In this document: piece after piece, positions 1 through 13,429 of the stretch
Layout of the letters: the number at the start of each line of letters is the position of its first letter
How positions within the stretch are numbered: the stretch's first letter is position 1
Assembly (NCBI RefSeq): GCF_000276665.1
Contig: NW_004955484.1
Coordinates: forward strand, 4,117,541-4,181,540
DNA from: Chinchilla lanigera
Lineage: Eukaryota > Chordata > Mammalia > Rodentia > Chinchillidae
Direction of reading: 5' to 3'
Length of the DNA: 64,000 nucleotides
Notes under the pieces: model-generated
The model's input: only the letters and a program-made list of their open reading frames with translations
What the model was told of the DNA's origin: nothing
The model's database searches: none
Program-made: the position numbers and the translations under genes

Positions 1-2530
1 TGCTGTAGGATATTTGGACATAAAATCACTTCCCTCTTTGGAGAGGTTTCAGTGACGTCTGGGAAAATGAGCCAAATGAAGATGTTGATGCCTTGGGTAG
101 TGACTTGGTAAAGAAACCAGGCCAGGGTAGCGGAAGTGTGGACTCTGTCAGGGACCATGTGGTTGGCCAGCATGAAGCGGAAGCACCTTCATCTTAAGTG
201 ATTTTAACCAAAAGCATTCTAAAGGTCAAAACATTCCAATGAAATGGCAGCTGAGTCCAAGCCTGGGGGTGTTTAGTAATGAGGAGAAAAGCCTTGCTGG
301 AGGAGCACCCTAGAGCCTCATCCAGCATATACTCACCCAGCTACCTCTCCACAACTGCAGCAGGTGTCCCAAAAAAGGTGATGGAGGTGCTGCTTAGAGC
401 CCAGCATCCAAGGGGTTTTCTATGTCAGGGAGTTCACCAGAAAGAGCTCTGCAAGTCCAGCAGTGACGTGATCCTCTCTGGATATGATGAAGACAATCAG
501 AAACAACAGTAATGCCTCTGTGATGGATTCACAGCTGGTGGACACCTTGTAACACCCAGCTGCACTGAGTCAGCGTGGTGCTGGGTGTAGAAGGCCCACC
601 TGAGGATCGTTGCCAGCAACATGAAGAGGAGAACTAAAGAGGAAGTGGGGTGCTGTTGGTTCTCCTGAAGGAGCTTGTCATCTGGCTTTCCTGGTATGAA
701 CTCGGCTGTTCTCATCGTCAGCAGAGCTTTCCTCATTGTAGTTGAGGTTGGCTGTGGTTCTCTTCAGGGGAGCTCTGGCTCTTACTTCCAGTGTCACTCC
801 CTGGCTCCGGTGCAGATCCTTCAGCCTGCTGGCACAGATCCTTCATTCCCACGGTGCAGATTTTCTAGCTTCCACCACTGATTTTTGGGCCTTCCCAGTG
901 CAGATCTGTGAAAGACTTGCATGAGACTTTGTCATGGGCTCTAGGTCTTCAGCTGGACTCATGCAGGACACTGCCATGGGATCCAGGCCCTCAGCTGGAT
1001 TCTTTGGGTCTTTAGTGTGTGAACAGGTTTCCTGAATTCTTTATATTTTATATGTCCTATATGAAATTGTTCCTCTTGCAAAACCCTGACTATAATCCCC
1101 TCCAAGAAAAGTATAGTCACAGGCACTGATATCACCAAGAAAACTGCCACTAAACATGAAGAAAAGTCTGTCCAGTAAAAAAGGAAATCATCTGAAACTT
1201 TTCACTAAGCCCAAGCCAGTGACCACTTCTTATGGCATGTTATAGTCATACACCCTCCAAGGATCATTCCAGGAGCCAACACCTTGATGCAGACACATCT
1301 GGAGGCTCCTCCCCTCACCACACAGCAGACCCACTCAAGAGTTCAAGGACACAGCGGCACTGCTCAGAGCTCAACTCAGATGACCAGAACCACAAACTGA
1401 CCTATCTTGGGCGATTTATTCAAAGAAACAACAGAACATTAGCTGTGAGGCTGGTCTCTGGCAGGAAACTCATAGCAGGTGCTCTTCTCTTCTTCTAAAG
1501 GTTATGTTTTTTGGTTCTAGGATTTAAAAATTATTGTTTTCTCTGAAGAGCTATTTCAGTATTAGCTATAGGTGCTACCCATGAGGACATGACCCTGTCT
1601 GCCCTAATCATTACAATTAACTTTTAGAATTCTTTGTCCAAAGAACTCCTTCAGGACACTGGCCAGCTCAGCCACACATGTGAAATAGATTAAAGTTCTT
1701 AACTACTGCAATATTAAGACTTCTCAGTGTCCATATGCATCTTTTGTGGTATAGTATATGAAGTCAGCAGGGACTCCCCTGACCCTGAGGCCGTACTCCC
1801 ACTGGAACTGAAGGATCTGAAAGAATCTCTTTTGATTTGAGGTGGAATTCTGGGAGGAATGACTTTCTACTTCCAAAAATAATAGTTTAGCCTTTATTCC
1901 TTTCCTATGAGCCAGTAGAAAAATCACCCATCTAATTTGAAGCACAGAAGAAAATAGCTGCCTAGGTTCTTCGATAACCATTGCCACTCCTTCTGTTCCC
2001 TTAGAAGTTCCTGTAATACTTGACATAAATAGTTTGTTAATATTGCTCTACAGTATTATACTGTACTAGCCAAAGACAGACTACATGTCATTTTACTGTA
2101 CTCCATCAAGCTATAATATGTTAGACCAGCGCTGTATCTAAAATGCTGTGAGTTTATATAATACATCTGGATAAATTTTATTACCACATGCTATGTAATA
2201 AACGTGTATTTTTGTCTTTGCAGAAACTGCTCCTAACTTTTAAAGTTGTTCCGTTTCTAAGGCACCGATAATGGACATGCATGAGGTCCTTGCTCTGTTA
2301 AATAAAATCCCGTGGAAGGGAATGAGCAGCAAGTCAGGGTTTGCAGCACAAACAAGACCAGGAAGAGTCAGTAAAGATTCAGCTTCCCTGCACAGAATGA
2401 GAAGCTCAATCAACTCAGCAAGAGCTGGAGCATCGAGCAAAGCAAGGAAGGAGACCTGGTGTGTGTGCAGTGGTGATTTTCCTTTGGAAAGTGGAGGCAA
2501 AACCGTGCAGACCTCACTGGAGGCCACTGG
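1..2530. other. No recognised gene; membrane-like open frames on minus
   Basis: No gene is recognised. On the minus strand, positions 1-190 read as an open frame with a hydrophobic run (FLYQVTTQGINIFIWLIF), and 497-736 and about 300-530 give further hydrophobic runs (LVLLFMLLATILRWAF; LLLFLIVFIISR) in different frames. These could be worn exons of a multi-pass membrane protein or pieces of an old transposon. I found no consistent splice borders joining them. The remainder is mixed-composition DNA in which I see nothing further. Confidence 0.2.
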
Positions 2531-2539
2531 CAGCAAGTC

Positions 2540-3235
2540 ATGCTGATAGACAGACAGCTGGCCAGGAAGGAGAAAGAGAAGAATGTGTTGAGGAAGAAAA
2601 TTATCAAACCCAAGACCTGGAGAATAAGTGAGGAAGACAAGAAATGTCTCATAGAAGTCACAATTCCAGTCTCAACAGGAGAACCCAAGAACTCTGCTTC
2701 CTGCACGAGAGGGTTGAAGAAGCCTTGCTGCACAGAAGCTGGGAACTTCCAACTCGAAGCACCAAGAGAGACTCTTCAACAACCACACCCCGCAAAGCTG
2801 CAGCAGTCATTATAGACTTCCTGATGACGCTCTCCACCACCACAGAGTTCTCTGCCTATCCTCCAAGATCACCACCCGGCCAATTTTCGAGGTCTCCCTC
2901 TTCCTGGTGGAGGAGAACTTCTGAGACTGGAAGCCACTCACACCTCCTATCTGCTGCAGAAAGGTCTACCAACAGGTACAGAAGAGCCATCTCCTCTAAA
3001 GAGCTATGTGCCACAGGCCGCCCATCATTTCCATGCTGGTCATCCCAAGGCCCATATGGCCACCCTCACCAGAAAGACCATCACACCGGCCAGGAGGAGT
3101 TCCTGTGTGCCCCTTTCTTCCACCTGCTGCTCCCCTCAAGCCATCTTGAGAAAACACAATCTGTGCTTTCCCAAAGAAGAATGTGTCTTTGCCTAAGACA
3201 GTATATGCAGACCACAGCCTGAGGTTTGTTGTTTA
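2540..3235 (+). repeat. Unassigned dispersed repeat, copy A
   Basis: This stretch matches 17860-18610 along most of its length on the same strand. Shared landmarks in order are an 'aaaattatcaaa...caagacctgga' block, a 'cacagaagc' block, 'ctccaccaccac' and a final 'cctgaggttt'-type block. The two copies are clearly diverged, so it is an old interspersed family or a duplicated segment. A 192-codon open frame at 2644-3222 is not conserved in copy B. I cannot name the family; an LTR or an ancient retrocopy are both possible. Confidence 0.55.
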
Positions 3236-6200
3236 AAAAAGCAAACTTTGACCAGCATACAGATCACCCCTCCACCAAACTTTCTTCCAGCCACCAGCAA
3301 TGAGTTCCCCTCCCCGGGGTGCTCCGCATAGACAGAGGACAGCGCCTGCTTAGGAAGTCTGGCACCTTGTCTGGGGCTCACCGGAAGCCTCTCATGACCT
3401 CTTCCCTGTGTTTTGCTGAAGCCTTTTGCTCCTGCAGGTAAAGTTCATAAAAACCACCATGCCAGAGTGACCAAGAGAAAGCAGTGTGGCTCGTGAAGAG
3501 AGCAAAATCTCAGGTCAGTCCTAACATCAGCTTCCTACTTTCTGATCCTCCGTGTCTGTCCCTGGCTTTTCTAAGAAAGAATCATGGTCTGGCGCTGCAC
3601 TGGAAGAGAGAAAGATGTTCTCCTACATGCTGCCTCCAAACACAGCCAGCACAGCATGAGAGGGCTGCACGCTCTTACTGAGGGTTTGTACCACCACCAT
3701 GTTGTGTGCAGAGTGCCCAGTTTTGAGCCATTTACAATGAATTCCAAACCTGATACCCAACTCTCCAGATCAGCATGTTCAAATGGAAAACCAGAATCTC
3801 CGATACCACGCATCAGTGAGGACCCGCAGCATCCATTTGGTCATTGGACAAAGAGTTCCATGGTAACAGCCACCGTTGCTCGGCAGACAGCCTCTTGAAC
3901 ATATAGAGAGGAAACAGCAGCGTTGCTGCAGTGCAGCGCCTTATCCAACCCAGCCCATCTGTGTGCGCCGCATTTGTTGTGACACAGTCACCATATTGCA
4001 AGATACTAGCTGGAATCCTCAGCATCAAGTTCACAGGATCAGTTGTGTAAATGATGGCCCAGGTCCACACACACAAAAACAAAAGGAAACCCCAAAGACC
4101 ATACCCAGTAGTGATGTACGCTGCTGAGATTTGTTCCTGTGCTCATTGACCAACTCAAGGCAAAAACTCCTATCCAGTTCCTTTGTGCTAAGGCCTGGAG
4201 GAGCTTTTGTTGCACCATCAGCTTTTCCAAAGCTTTATTCCATGGCTCTGTCTCATGTATCAGAGGCAATGAGGAACCTCTGTGCTATCAACCCACAACT
4301 GCAGGACCGCGCTACAGCAAGCTCCATGAGAAAATCAGGAAAAAAGCTTCCAGGAATGGAGGAGCAGCCTTTGATCCTGGATAGCCAGATGTTCCTGAGA
4401 TGGAATTAGTGGGGAGATGTTAGAGCCAGCTGTAAGAAGTCATAAGAAACCTGGCTTGTCTAAGGAGGACATGTAAACGAAGCATGAAGCATCAAAAAAC
4501 CAGTACGAGGGCCCACAAAGGACTTTGCCCAGCCCTTCCCCTCCAGTGCATTTAAACCACCACCTAAAGAACGGGGACCACAAATGCTTCCGCCTCTTCT
4601 TCCACCTTTGTTTCCTGCCCAAATCTGTCCTTAGGATTCTTCCCTGGTGTCTACCTGAAACATGATCCACTACGGGCCTATTGCAAAACAAAAAATGTAT
4701 CCCCTATGAGAGACAATTGCCTCAAGCTCTTGTTTCAGTTGAACTCGCTGTTGTGTTTTAATCTCAACTCCTATTTTGTTTAACAGCTAAAAGTCTACAA
4801 AATTTGAGTTGCATTTAATGCTGTGGGACCGGGGGGAAACTTCGAGTTTGACTAACAAGACACACAAGCACTGAGTTCTGTGGGACGTGGCTACCCAACC
4901 GGGTGCAGACCAGCACTTTATTTCAAGCAGGGCTGGAGTTTGGCAAGTCTGTAGTCCTTCAGCTTTGATAAAACCCTTTTCCGGGATGGCTCTGATCAGC
5001 GCACACAAGTAGGCAGAGATTAGCAAAGCTCCAAAAAGAAACGTGGTAAATTTCAGGGCAGCAGACTGCAGCCATTTCCAGAGGGCTCACCCCACATGGA
5101 ACATGGCAAGCCAGGCGTTCCTCATGTGAGCTGATTTTTGTCCCCCTCTGCACTCCCCGGCACATTTAGTGAGGTCTGGAGACACTTCGCATTGCTAAAA
5201 ACAGGGCAGGGGTAGCGCGGGAGAACGTTCCTAGGGGTTAGCGCCAGGGATCCTGCCAATCACCCCACAACCCACAGGACAACCCCCACCCCCACTGACA
5301 TAATATTATTTGGTTCCAAATTACTAAGCAGCCCTGGTCTAGAACACAAGCACTTGAGACCCCCTGGGTATCCACTTGAGTTAAAACCGCCCTTAGCATC
5401 GCACTTAAGAAACGGGTCCTGTCCTGGAGGTGGGGGAACGATGTATACTACAGTTGTATACATGGAGACTTCAGGTTTGGAGGAGCTCATCAAACCCTCA
5501 TGCCCATTCATCAACACCTCCCAATCTCAGACACTCAGAGAGATTGAGGTCAGGTCCTGTTTAGGGAGTATTCCAGCTGTGTTTTTCTATCTTTATAAAG
5601 AAAGAAAGGAACCCCGTTCAAAAGGACTGTTGACACATATTACCTTATTTAAATCTTGCGGCCGTCCAGGCGCATTGGGACTCCTGTCATCTAAGACTGG
5701 GCCACAGGCAGGATCAGACAACTTTTCCTATGTGACACAGAGGGCAAAGTGGCAAGGCCACAGGCACAGGCCTGGTTCTCGGGGTTCAGAGGTCATTCAA
5801 TGAACCTGCAGTGGGCCGCCAGCCACCCCAGGAACACTCTGACCCAGTGGCTTTCCACGTGGCTTCCACAGAGGAAGCTGGAAAGCCAAGCTAAGAGAAG
5901 TCACTGAAGGCCCCTGGCCAGCGCTGCCCACAGCTGCTTCCACGGCAGCAGCCCCTGGAGGCAGACCCAGACACGGACATGCATTTGGGTGTGGACGACT
6001 CCAGGCCAGAGCAGAGACGGCGCTCCCACAAACCCCAGGTGTTTCCCAGAAGCCCATCACAGCCCCGAAGCTCTCTCAGGCGCAGGTGTCCCCAGGTGCG
6101 GCTGTGGGGGTTCACAGCTCTATCGCATCCTTCTCTTCTCCAGCCATGCTCAGCGGGGAGCAGAAGCAGCACACAGGAGGCTGATTCCTGGCGCCAGCAA

Positions 6201-7170
6201 ATCTGCTCCAAGACCCTTCCCTGTGTGTTTACCATCACACGCCAGCCTGCCCATTCAGGGCCTGCCGGGCTCCGCTCTGGGCCCCGGAGAGGCCAGCTGT
6301 CTGCCACCATCTGGAAATCAATGAAGTAAGAGTAACAGCGAGTCCCTGAGCTTTCTGCAGTGTCCCTGCTTCAAACCTCTTCTTGGTCCCCTCGGTCTCT
6401 GTGCCTTCGTTTTGGGACAAGTGACCGCTCGTGGGCCAGGCGGGCTCTTGGTCGTGCAGAAGCCACATGTGGTCCTCCTCTGGTTGCTAGAAACAGCCCG
6501 GCATGACACCGTCACATCTGCAGAGGCCTGTGACAATCAATAAACCACATTCAACCGAACTGTTGTGTTCACAGGTGCATTTGTCTTACAGTTTGCAAAT
6601 ACACAGCAGTCACTGGGATTTAACAGATGTCACCCATTTGCCAGGCCTATTATTTTAATGAGTAAAATATTATTATAAAGCCAAGCTTTCCCCAGCACAC
6701 CCTTGCTATTCCTTTCATCCTCTTCTTCCCCAGAGAAGCCCTATCCTGGTGTGTGATGTGCGTTCTTTCTCTGGGGCTTTCGTACTGTTAGGGGACAGTT
6801 GTGTCACCAGAACTACCACGTCGTGCTGTCTGGAGCATTTTTGGCCACTAACAGGAAAGGCAATATCTGCCCCCGCCTGGGCCCTCCTCGGAGCTGCTTA
6901 GGGGGGCCCAGCACCTGTCCTGGATTGAATACCTCAGCCCTGCCATTGTGCACCAGTGGCTTTTGGGAAGGGGATGGGGATTGGCCAGCTCAGGACCAGG
7001 CCCTAAGGGCAATGTGAGCTCCTAGAGTGTGGGTCCAGCTGCCCGTTGTCTGGATAGCAACCCCACAACGATTGGAGTTCCTACATCCTAGAACAGGCTG
7101 GAAGGGACAAGCCCCATCTCTTCATGGGAAGAAGTAGCACCAGAGCGGAGGTAAATGCTCTACTGTCACA
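3236..7170. other. No recognised gene
   Basis: No gene is recognised. Minus-strand frames at 3813-4082 and 4039-4269 overlap in different registers and contain hydrophobic runs, as if one old coding segment had been shifted, but I do not recognise them. The part from about 5.8 to 6.5 kb is GC-richer. An AATAAA on the + strand near 6538 could be a polyadenylation signal, but no upstream exon can be supported. Confidence 0.3.
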
Positions 7171-7175
7171 CAGTC

Positions 7176-7367
7176 AGGCCAGGCATGGTGGCTCTGGGAG
7201 GCTGAGGCAGGAAGATCAGAAGTTTGAGCTCACCCTGGGCAATTTAGCAACTCAGTGAGACCCTGTCTCAAAAATTTTTTAAAAAATGTAAAAAGCGCTG
7301 GGGAAATAGGTGAGTGTGAAGGCCCTGGGTTCAATGCCCAGTGCTGGAAACATAAAACAAAAAAAAA
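7176..7367 (+). repeat. B1/ID dimeric SINE
   Basis: The left half reads as a 7SL-derived B1 ('ggcatggtggct...gggaggctgaggcagg', 'gaccctgtctcaaaa'). The right half is an ID-like arm ('gaaggccctgggttcaatgcc'), followed by an A-rich tail. This two-part design recurs many times in the window. Confidence 0.85.
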
Positions 7368-9600
7368 GTCACTCAGCTGATTGGGAGTAAAGTAGGAATT
7401 AGACCTTTACCCACGGCCCGGGCCACTTTGCATCTTTAGAACCTCCTTACTGCATCCTGCCATGAGTGGGTTGAGGGTTGGGGGTCTGCGTGCCTCTGTA
7501 ATTCCCAAGAGTGAGGGGGCGGGAGCGTCCCACCACCAGGCCCCGCAGCTTCTGGGCAAGGTGGAGAGGACTTGGAAACCAATGCAAGAATGCCAGGTAG
7601 GGGCATGGTGCCCCCTGCTGGCCAATCACTGAGCAACACAAACCTTAGTCGGCTTCTAAGCAGGCTTGGGGTTGGGTTGAAGGTGTACCGGCCTCCTTGG
7701 CAGTTTCTCCTTCACTTTCTCCCGCCCCCGTGGAGTGCCCAGGATCCCTACTGATGAGGAAATCCACTGAGATCTGGATTTGGGGGACCAGAAATGACCA
7801 CTCGTCAGGCCCCCATTGGGTTTCTTGGGGAGGCAGCTGACCAAAGAACAGGCCAGTCAAAGATTTTACCAAGATGAGTGCCCCGGGCTGGGCTGGGGGA
7901 ACAGGACCAAAGCCAAGGAAATCTATGGGGGAATCTAATAGTGGAGGTGAGGTTTGAGCCAAACTTTGAAGAGAAGACAGGCAGATGGAAAAGAGGGGAG
8001 AGGCATTTCTGGGAGGAAGGAAGGCAGCCATGTGCCGCCTTATTTTTCTCCTCGCCCCAGCTGTTTCCTCTTCCTTCCTCCTAACTCCCCGTGAGTCCCA
8101 GGGCCTCTCCGCCTCAAGGATTTGCCCATCCCCCCCCACCATTGCTGGCCAGGGTGAGATTCCTGCGTTGCCCCCAGCACGCACACCTTGACCCTGTCTG
8201 TGGGCATTTGGTTTCTCGCTTCAAACCTTCCCACAATGGGACACTGGAGGATTCCGCACATGAAAGAGTACCTCTGAGGAACGAGTTGTGGGAGGTTCAG
8301 CAAAGTCTAAACTACCCCTTTCCCCTAAGACAGAGCAATTGTCCCAGGGGAAAAGAATAGGGGTAACAGGATCGAGCCTGGCAAAGATTCTCAGGGGGTT
8401 CAGGGGAAGCAGCAAGTCCAGTCCCCTTGGTCCGTTATGGTGAGAGGAGGTGAGGAGATGAACCCCGCGGAGAACGGCGTGGATTTGCCCGAGTGGGTTG
8501 GGAAAGAACGCTGAAAGCACAGCGTGGAGCCAGATCTCAGGGCTGTAGGTGGAGCCGTGCATGGCAGGGACGATCAGGACGAGAAGGTTGGGTGTTCTGA
8601 CCATGGTGAAGCTGAGGTCGGGAGCAGGACAGGGACACAGCTCAAAGTGTGTCTGTAGAGACGTGCAGGGCAGAAGCTGTCTCTGTCCTGCGGCAGTGTC
8701 TGCGGTCAACCAAGTCCAGGGGTGAGAAGCGCTGCCGCCATGGCTGCTGGGAGCTGAGGACCCCCCTTCTCTGTGCGGCCTCCTCAGCCCTCAGGTCTGG
8801 CCTCTGCCTCTCCTGAGTTCTCCTCCCCAGAATGGGTGAACAAGCAGCGCCCAGCTAACACCAGGCCCAGGGGAGCTTCCCGGGGCTGGGTCCTGAGCCT
8901 GAACTCACTCTCAGCTTCAGGGAGAGGGCTGGGAAGGGGAATGAGGTGGGTCTCAGGGGCCGAGTCGCCCTGAACTGCCACTCACCTGCAGAGAGGCCTT
9001 TGAGAAAGCCCTAGTGCACAAGGCTTCTGATAGCTACCCCAGCCCAGCCAGTTAATATGAACCCATCCACTTTCCTGTGGCTTTGATGAGGGGTCATTCA
9101 GAACTGAAACACAAGTATGACCAGCCTTGTATATGGCCCCTCTGAGCACCTGTCCAGCTCTGGCCAATGGATAGGCTTGGCTCTCTCAGCCGCTCCTGCG
9201 GGGTCCTTTTTCCTGGATTGTCCCTGTACTTGGCAGACCTGAAGTTTTCCCACTCATTCAGGCTACCCTCAAGACACTAAAACTGTGACCCTTGTTTAAG
9301 GGATTGTATCCAACATCAGGAGAGGGGAGCTGACTCATTGGAGGGTGGGTCCTGGGGTCACTGAGAAGCCCTCTGCACCGTGGCCAATAGCAGTATTTCC
9401 TTTAGATCATTTGGTCTCTAGCAGGAAACGGGAGTCTGAAATTCCACACGGAGTGCACAAGATGGCCACAAGAGGGCAGTAGAGTCAACCACCTCACCTA
9501 AAAACTACTAATTTGTCTTAAATTATCAACCCACAGGATCTGATTTAATGGGCCCGAGCTGCATCGCTAACAGCAGCCTTTTTAGAACCTTCCCTAGAGT
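7368..9600. other. No recognised gene; GC-rich stretch
   Basis: Overlapping open frames lie on both strands (for example minus 7645-8184 and minus 8221-8709). They show no family resemblance, and GC richness alone explains their length. No exon with convincing borders was found. Confidence 0.3.
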
Positions 9601-9607
9601 ACGTTTG

Positions 9608-9716
9608 ATTTTTTTTTTTTTTTTTTTTTTGGTTTTTTTCCGGTACCGGAAATCAAACTCACGACCTTGCGCTTTCCAGGCAGGCACTGTGCTGCTGAGC
9701 TACATCTCCAGCCCCC
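9608..9716 (-). repeat. ID-type SINE, reverse
   Basis: A T-run followed by 'ccggtaccgg' and the reverse of the tRNA-Ala-like body, ending 'ctacatctccagcccc'. It lies 21 bp from an ID element in the opposite orientation. Confidence 0.9.
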
Positions 9717-9737
9717 TGATTTTTAAAAATAGAGAAG

Positions 9738-9822
9738 AGGGTTGGGGATGTAGCTCAGTGGTGATGTAGCCTTCCTAGCAAGAGTCCAATTCCTGGTACC
9801 AAAAAAAAAAAAAAAAAAAAAA
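9738..9822 (+). repeat. ID-type SINE, forward
   Basis: Body 'gttggggatgtagctcagtg' through 'aattcctggtacc' and a run of about 22 A. With the reversed element just upstream it forms an inverted pair that could fold as a hairpin in RNA. Confidence 0.85.
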
Positions 9823-12089
9823 GATCTAAAATAGGCAAGAAAGTGGAAGAGGGGAAGCACTTCCCAGGCCATTCTAGTATTAGCTGGGGCTGGGGACATC
9901 AGGCTCAATCCTTTGCAATGCCAGTCTATGCCAGGGGCAGCAGTGTGAAGCTCAGTTGGGCGCTCTCAGGAGCAGAACCCCCATACCTCCTAAATCAGAA
10001 TCCGCATTCTACCAGATTCCTCAGGAAATTCATGGGCACATTAAAATTTGAAAATCTTTCGGCCCTAGTTACCAACAAGGCGCTTGGGGAAGTCTGGCCC
10101 AAGGCCATTTCTATGGTTTATAGACTCACATTGAAGCCCAGAGGGAAAAATCCACCTGCACGAGGTCATTGGCCCATGTATCACACTAGGTAGAACAGCA
10201 TACACCTCAAGACGCGGACTCCCAGTCCAGTGCTCCTTCCTCTAGCACACTTCTCTTTCAACTCAGGAGCTAGGCCCGGGCACAGGATGGCGTTAAATGG
10301 TGGCAGGAGCTTAGCAGGGTTGTGGAACTTCCCGGGGATGGCAAAGATATTGTGGCTGGCTTGGGGAGCTTCTGCATTCCTGCACAACTCAGGACAGGCC
10401 CACCTGGCACCAGCAAGCACAGCTTCTCACCTGGAATCATGTTACAGATCACCTCTAAATCTTGAAAAGCAGAGAGGAGGAAGAAGAGGATCAGCGTGGA
10501 TTTGTGGCCCAGGGAGGCTTCCAGCAGGCAGGGCTAGTGTAGGAGGAGGCTGGGTTAGAGCTCACTGGCTGGTGGGGCTAGAGGTCGCATTTTGTACCAA
10601 AAGAACAGGATGCGTCTTAGTAGAGCTGGAAAGGGATCTGCCCGACCAAGTCACCCTGTAAGGTTTGGGCGCCAGTGGGAGATACGGCTGGGATGGACGG
10701 AGGCTCAGAGCACATACAAGGCCCCTGAATCAGGCAGAGAACTTTGATCCAGGTGGAGCTGATTTGTACCTGGGCTAGAGGCCCCAAGGAAGCACAGAAG
10801 GTGCTTGAACCAGAGAGGAACCTGGGCCTTGGAAAGACCTTCGGAGACTGGTTCAGAGGTTCTCCTGCATTTACAAAGGCAGAATGGAGAAAGAGGCTGT
10901 GAGAGCCCTCCCTCTGGGAGCTCACCGAAGGTAGGGCTCAAGGCTTGTTCACTCTAAAATCGCCAGAGCTTAGCGCAGACTGGCAGAGCTTTAGCCCTTG
11001 CAAAGCATTCTGCAGAGGACCATCTCTAAGGGAGACAAGCTTTTAAAGCAAGGGCCAGTTATACCCACGATCCCCCACCCACCCAGATCAGAACAGGAAA
11101 TACAAGTCACATTTTTTTGACCTTGATCTTGTCACATGACAGAGTGGGGTGATAATAGAAACTCCCTCCTAAGGTTACAATGAGAATTGTCTGCAGTGAT
11201 ACGGGTGACATACCTACATGGCATCTAGCTGGTCTTCAGGGTCGTCACGACTTCTCTTTAAAGCCTGGCAGGGTTTCAGTGACTTTGCATCACTGTGGTA
11301 TTCTCTGTAGGCCCTTGAGTTGCTCCTTAATCTCACACTGATCCTATTTAATAACAGTGTTGTTGAGTACTTTTCTATATATCACAAGCCCACCTAGCCC
11401 TGTAATAATGCTTCAACACTTGTTTTATTTCTCCTCCAATTTAGGGGGAGAAAACACAAGGTTAGAACTCACCCTTGAGCACACCAGGAATTTGAATCAG
11501 GTGACTGGCTCCAGCGCCCCTCTGCTTCTGAAACCCCCAGTGTGAGACTGCCCAGGACTCTGCTTTGGCTACTTCGTGACCCTCATGCTACACTTCCTAC
11601 CTCGGAAGTCATCCTCAGACAGTTCTAGGGGCAAATCTCAATTTTTTTGTTCTGAGTCTTCTCCTTTGACCAACAAACCTATGTTTCCAAACACCAGTGC
11701 GCTGCACCCCATGGATATCTATCTTCCCCTGAAACTAACCAGCCCCAACCTCTGGCCCCTAAGTCCAGCCTGACCATCAGGCAGCTCATCCCTTCTCCGT
11801 CCATTAGGGGACGAAGTCCACCATGTCCAGACACCTAGTTCACAGTGGTGCTCCTGCTTGCCCACCATGGGCAGTGGGATCCTGGAGAACAGGGATCCGT
11901 CCGCAGTACCCCTCCCAGCCCCCAAATCTATAGATACAGCACTTACATCCTTCTGAAGCCAGTGCCCCTCCGAGCTCCTCATCCCTGACCCATCCCTCTC
12001 CAACTGTCTCCTCATCCCTCCAACGGTCCCCTCTGCTCAACCACCTCCCAACTGCCGCTTAGACTGTTCACTCCCCCACATTCCAACAG
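9823..12089. other. No recognised gene
   Basis: Unique-looking DNA. Open frames such as + 10230-10661 and minus 11719-12015 have no recognisable family and no supporting splice context. I see nothing else here. Confidence 0.3.
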
Positions 12090-12290
12090 ACCAACAGCTC
12101 ACCCCCTCCACCAGTAAGCTCAGGTCAAGCCCCCCTTTGAATTTTAATCGCGCTAAGGCCCTCCCTATGGTTAGCTTCCAGTGTGCATACTTCCCGGTGA
12201 ACCCTAAACCCCTTGGGGGCAGGAACTGTGTCCTTATTTTTCATCCCTACGACCCTGAGCACAGTAACTAACACAGAAAACCAGATCTGA
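12090..12290 (+). repeat. L2-like LINE 3' end
   Basis: Matches the remembered 3' tail of L2: 'ccttgggggcaggaactgtg', then 'ccctgagcacagtaactaac'. It is diverged and old, so borders are approximate. Confidence 0.5.
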
Positions 12291-12399
12291 TTTCATGAAT
12301 GTGAGGATTTAGCTAAGTCAAATATTGTTTGATTCATAGGGAGCATTTGCTTTTAAAAAAGACTTTAATGACATAGATGTATTTCCTCACATAAAAACA

Positions 12400-12583
12400 C
12401 TTTTTTCCAGTACTAGGGATTGAACCCAAGGCCTGTTCACTGAGCTTTTTCATTTTTTGTTTTTTTGAGACAAAGTCTCATTAACTTGCTAAGTTGCCCA
12501 CGCAGGGCTCAAACTTGTGTGATCTTCTTGTCTCCACCTTGCGGAGTGCCGGAATTACAGGCGCACACCGCCACAGCCAGCCT
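12400..12583 (-). repeat. B1/ID dimeric SINE, reverse
   Basis: Reverse of the dimer: 'ttttttccagtactagggat' (ID arm), then 'gagacaaagtctcattaact' and 'gccggaattacaggcgcaca' (B1 arm). Confidence 0.8.
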
Positions 12584-12689
12584 GACGCAGAAACTATAAA
12601 ATTGTTCACACCACAACTTAGCTCGCATCCCGCCTCGCATGGCGTGTTTTTATTTATTAATTCTGTGTCCACTGACATGTGTTGACTTG

Positions 12690-12722
12690 AATGAATGAAT
12701 GAATGAATGAATGAATGAATGA
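12690..12722. repeat. (GAAT)n microsatellite
   Basis: About eight uninterrupted tetranucleotide units. Confidence 0.95.
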
Positions 12723-12869
12723 CAGAAATGTTAAAGGTCATCTAATCCAGGGAAATTTATACTCCAATATGAGAAACATCTAGGAGGTTCATGGAAAGTA
12801 CTGTCCTGCAGCCCATTTCCAGGATTTACTGAAAACGAATCTCCGGAATAAGGGCAGAAAGCTTCTATT

Positions 12870-13200
12870 TTTATTCCTTTCTATTTAACATTTATTTTTC
12901 CTTTCAAAGTAATTTTCAGATTTATGAAACAGTTGTGAAAATAATAGTTGCCATATACCCTCATGCAACTTCCCCAGCGCCACGATCAAAATCAATACTG
13001 CAGCGACCAAAAGCAGAATTTTACAGTGACTTACAGACTTTATTCTCATCTTTCCAGTAGCTCATCAATGTCTGCTCACGCGCCAGGGTCCCATTTGGAT
13101 TTATAGCTTGTTTAAATTTATACCTTGGGCAGGGTTAGGGTCCCCCACGTTTTGTTTTAGCTTTTCCTTGGCTATTCCAGTATATTTATTACCCATATCA
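12870..13200. repeat. Possible old L1 fragment
   Basis: 'tttcagatttatgaaacagt' and 'gccatataccctcatgcaac' resemble a motif often seen in old mammalian L1 untranslated parts. Strand and borders are uncertain. Confidence 0.3.
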
Positions 13201-13429
13201 ATTCATCATCTCCATGAAACAAAGCTGTTGGTATTTTTATAGTGTATTATATTTATAAAATAACTTGGAGAGAATTGCCCTCTGTATTAAATTGTGATAT
13301 CCACACAGGGAGTATTTTCCCTCTTTGCTTATTTTCTGTCTCCCAGAAGCATTATAAACTCTCCTTTTATAAATTTTGCACATTTCTATTGTGTTTGGTT
13401 TTTGCTGTTGTTTGGGATTTTTTGTTTGT

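Noticed and set aside
2644..3222. 192-codon plus-strand open frame
   Set aside because: It is not kept open in the related copy at 17.9-18.6 kb, so it is not under coding selection.
8221..8709. 162-codon minus-strand open frame
   Set aside because: Unrecognised, overlapped by other frames in GC-rich DNA, with no splice or polyadenylation context.
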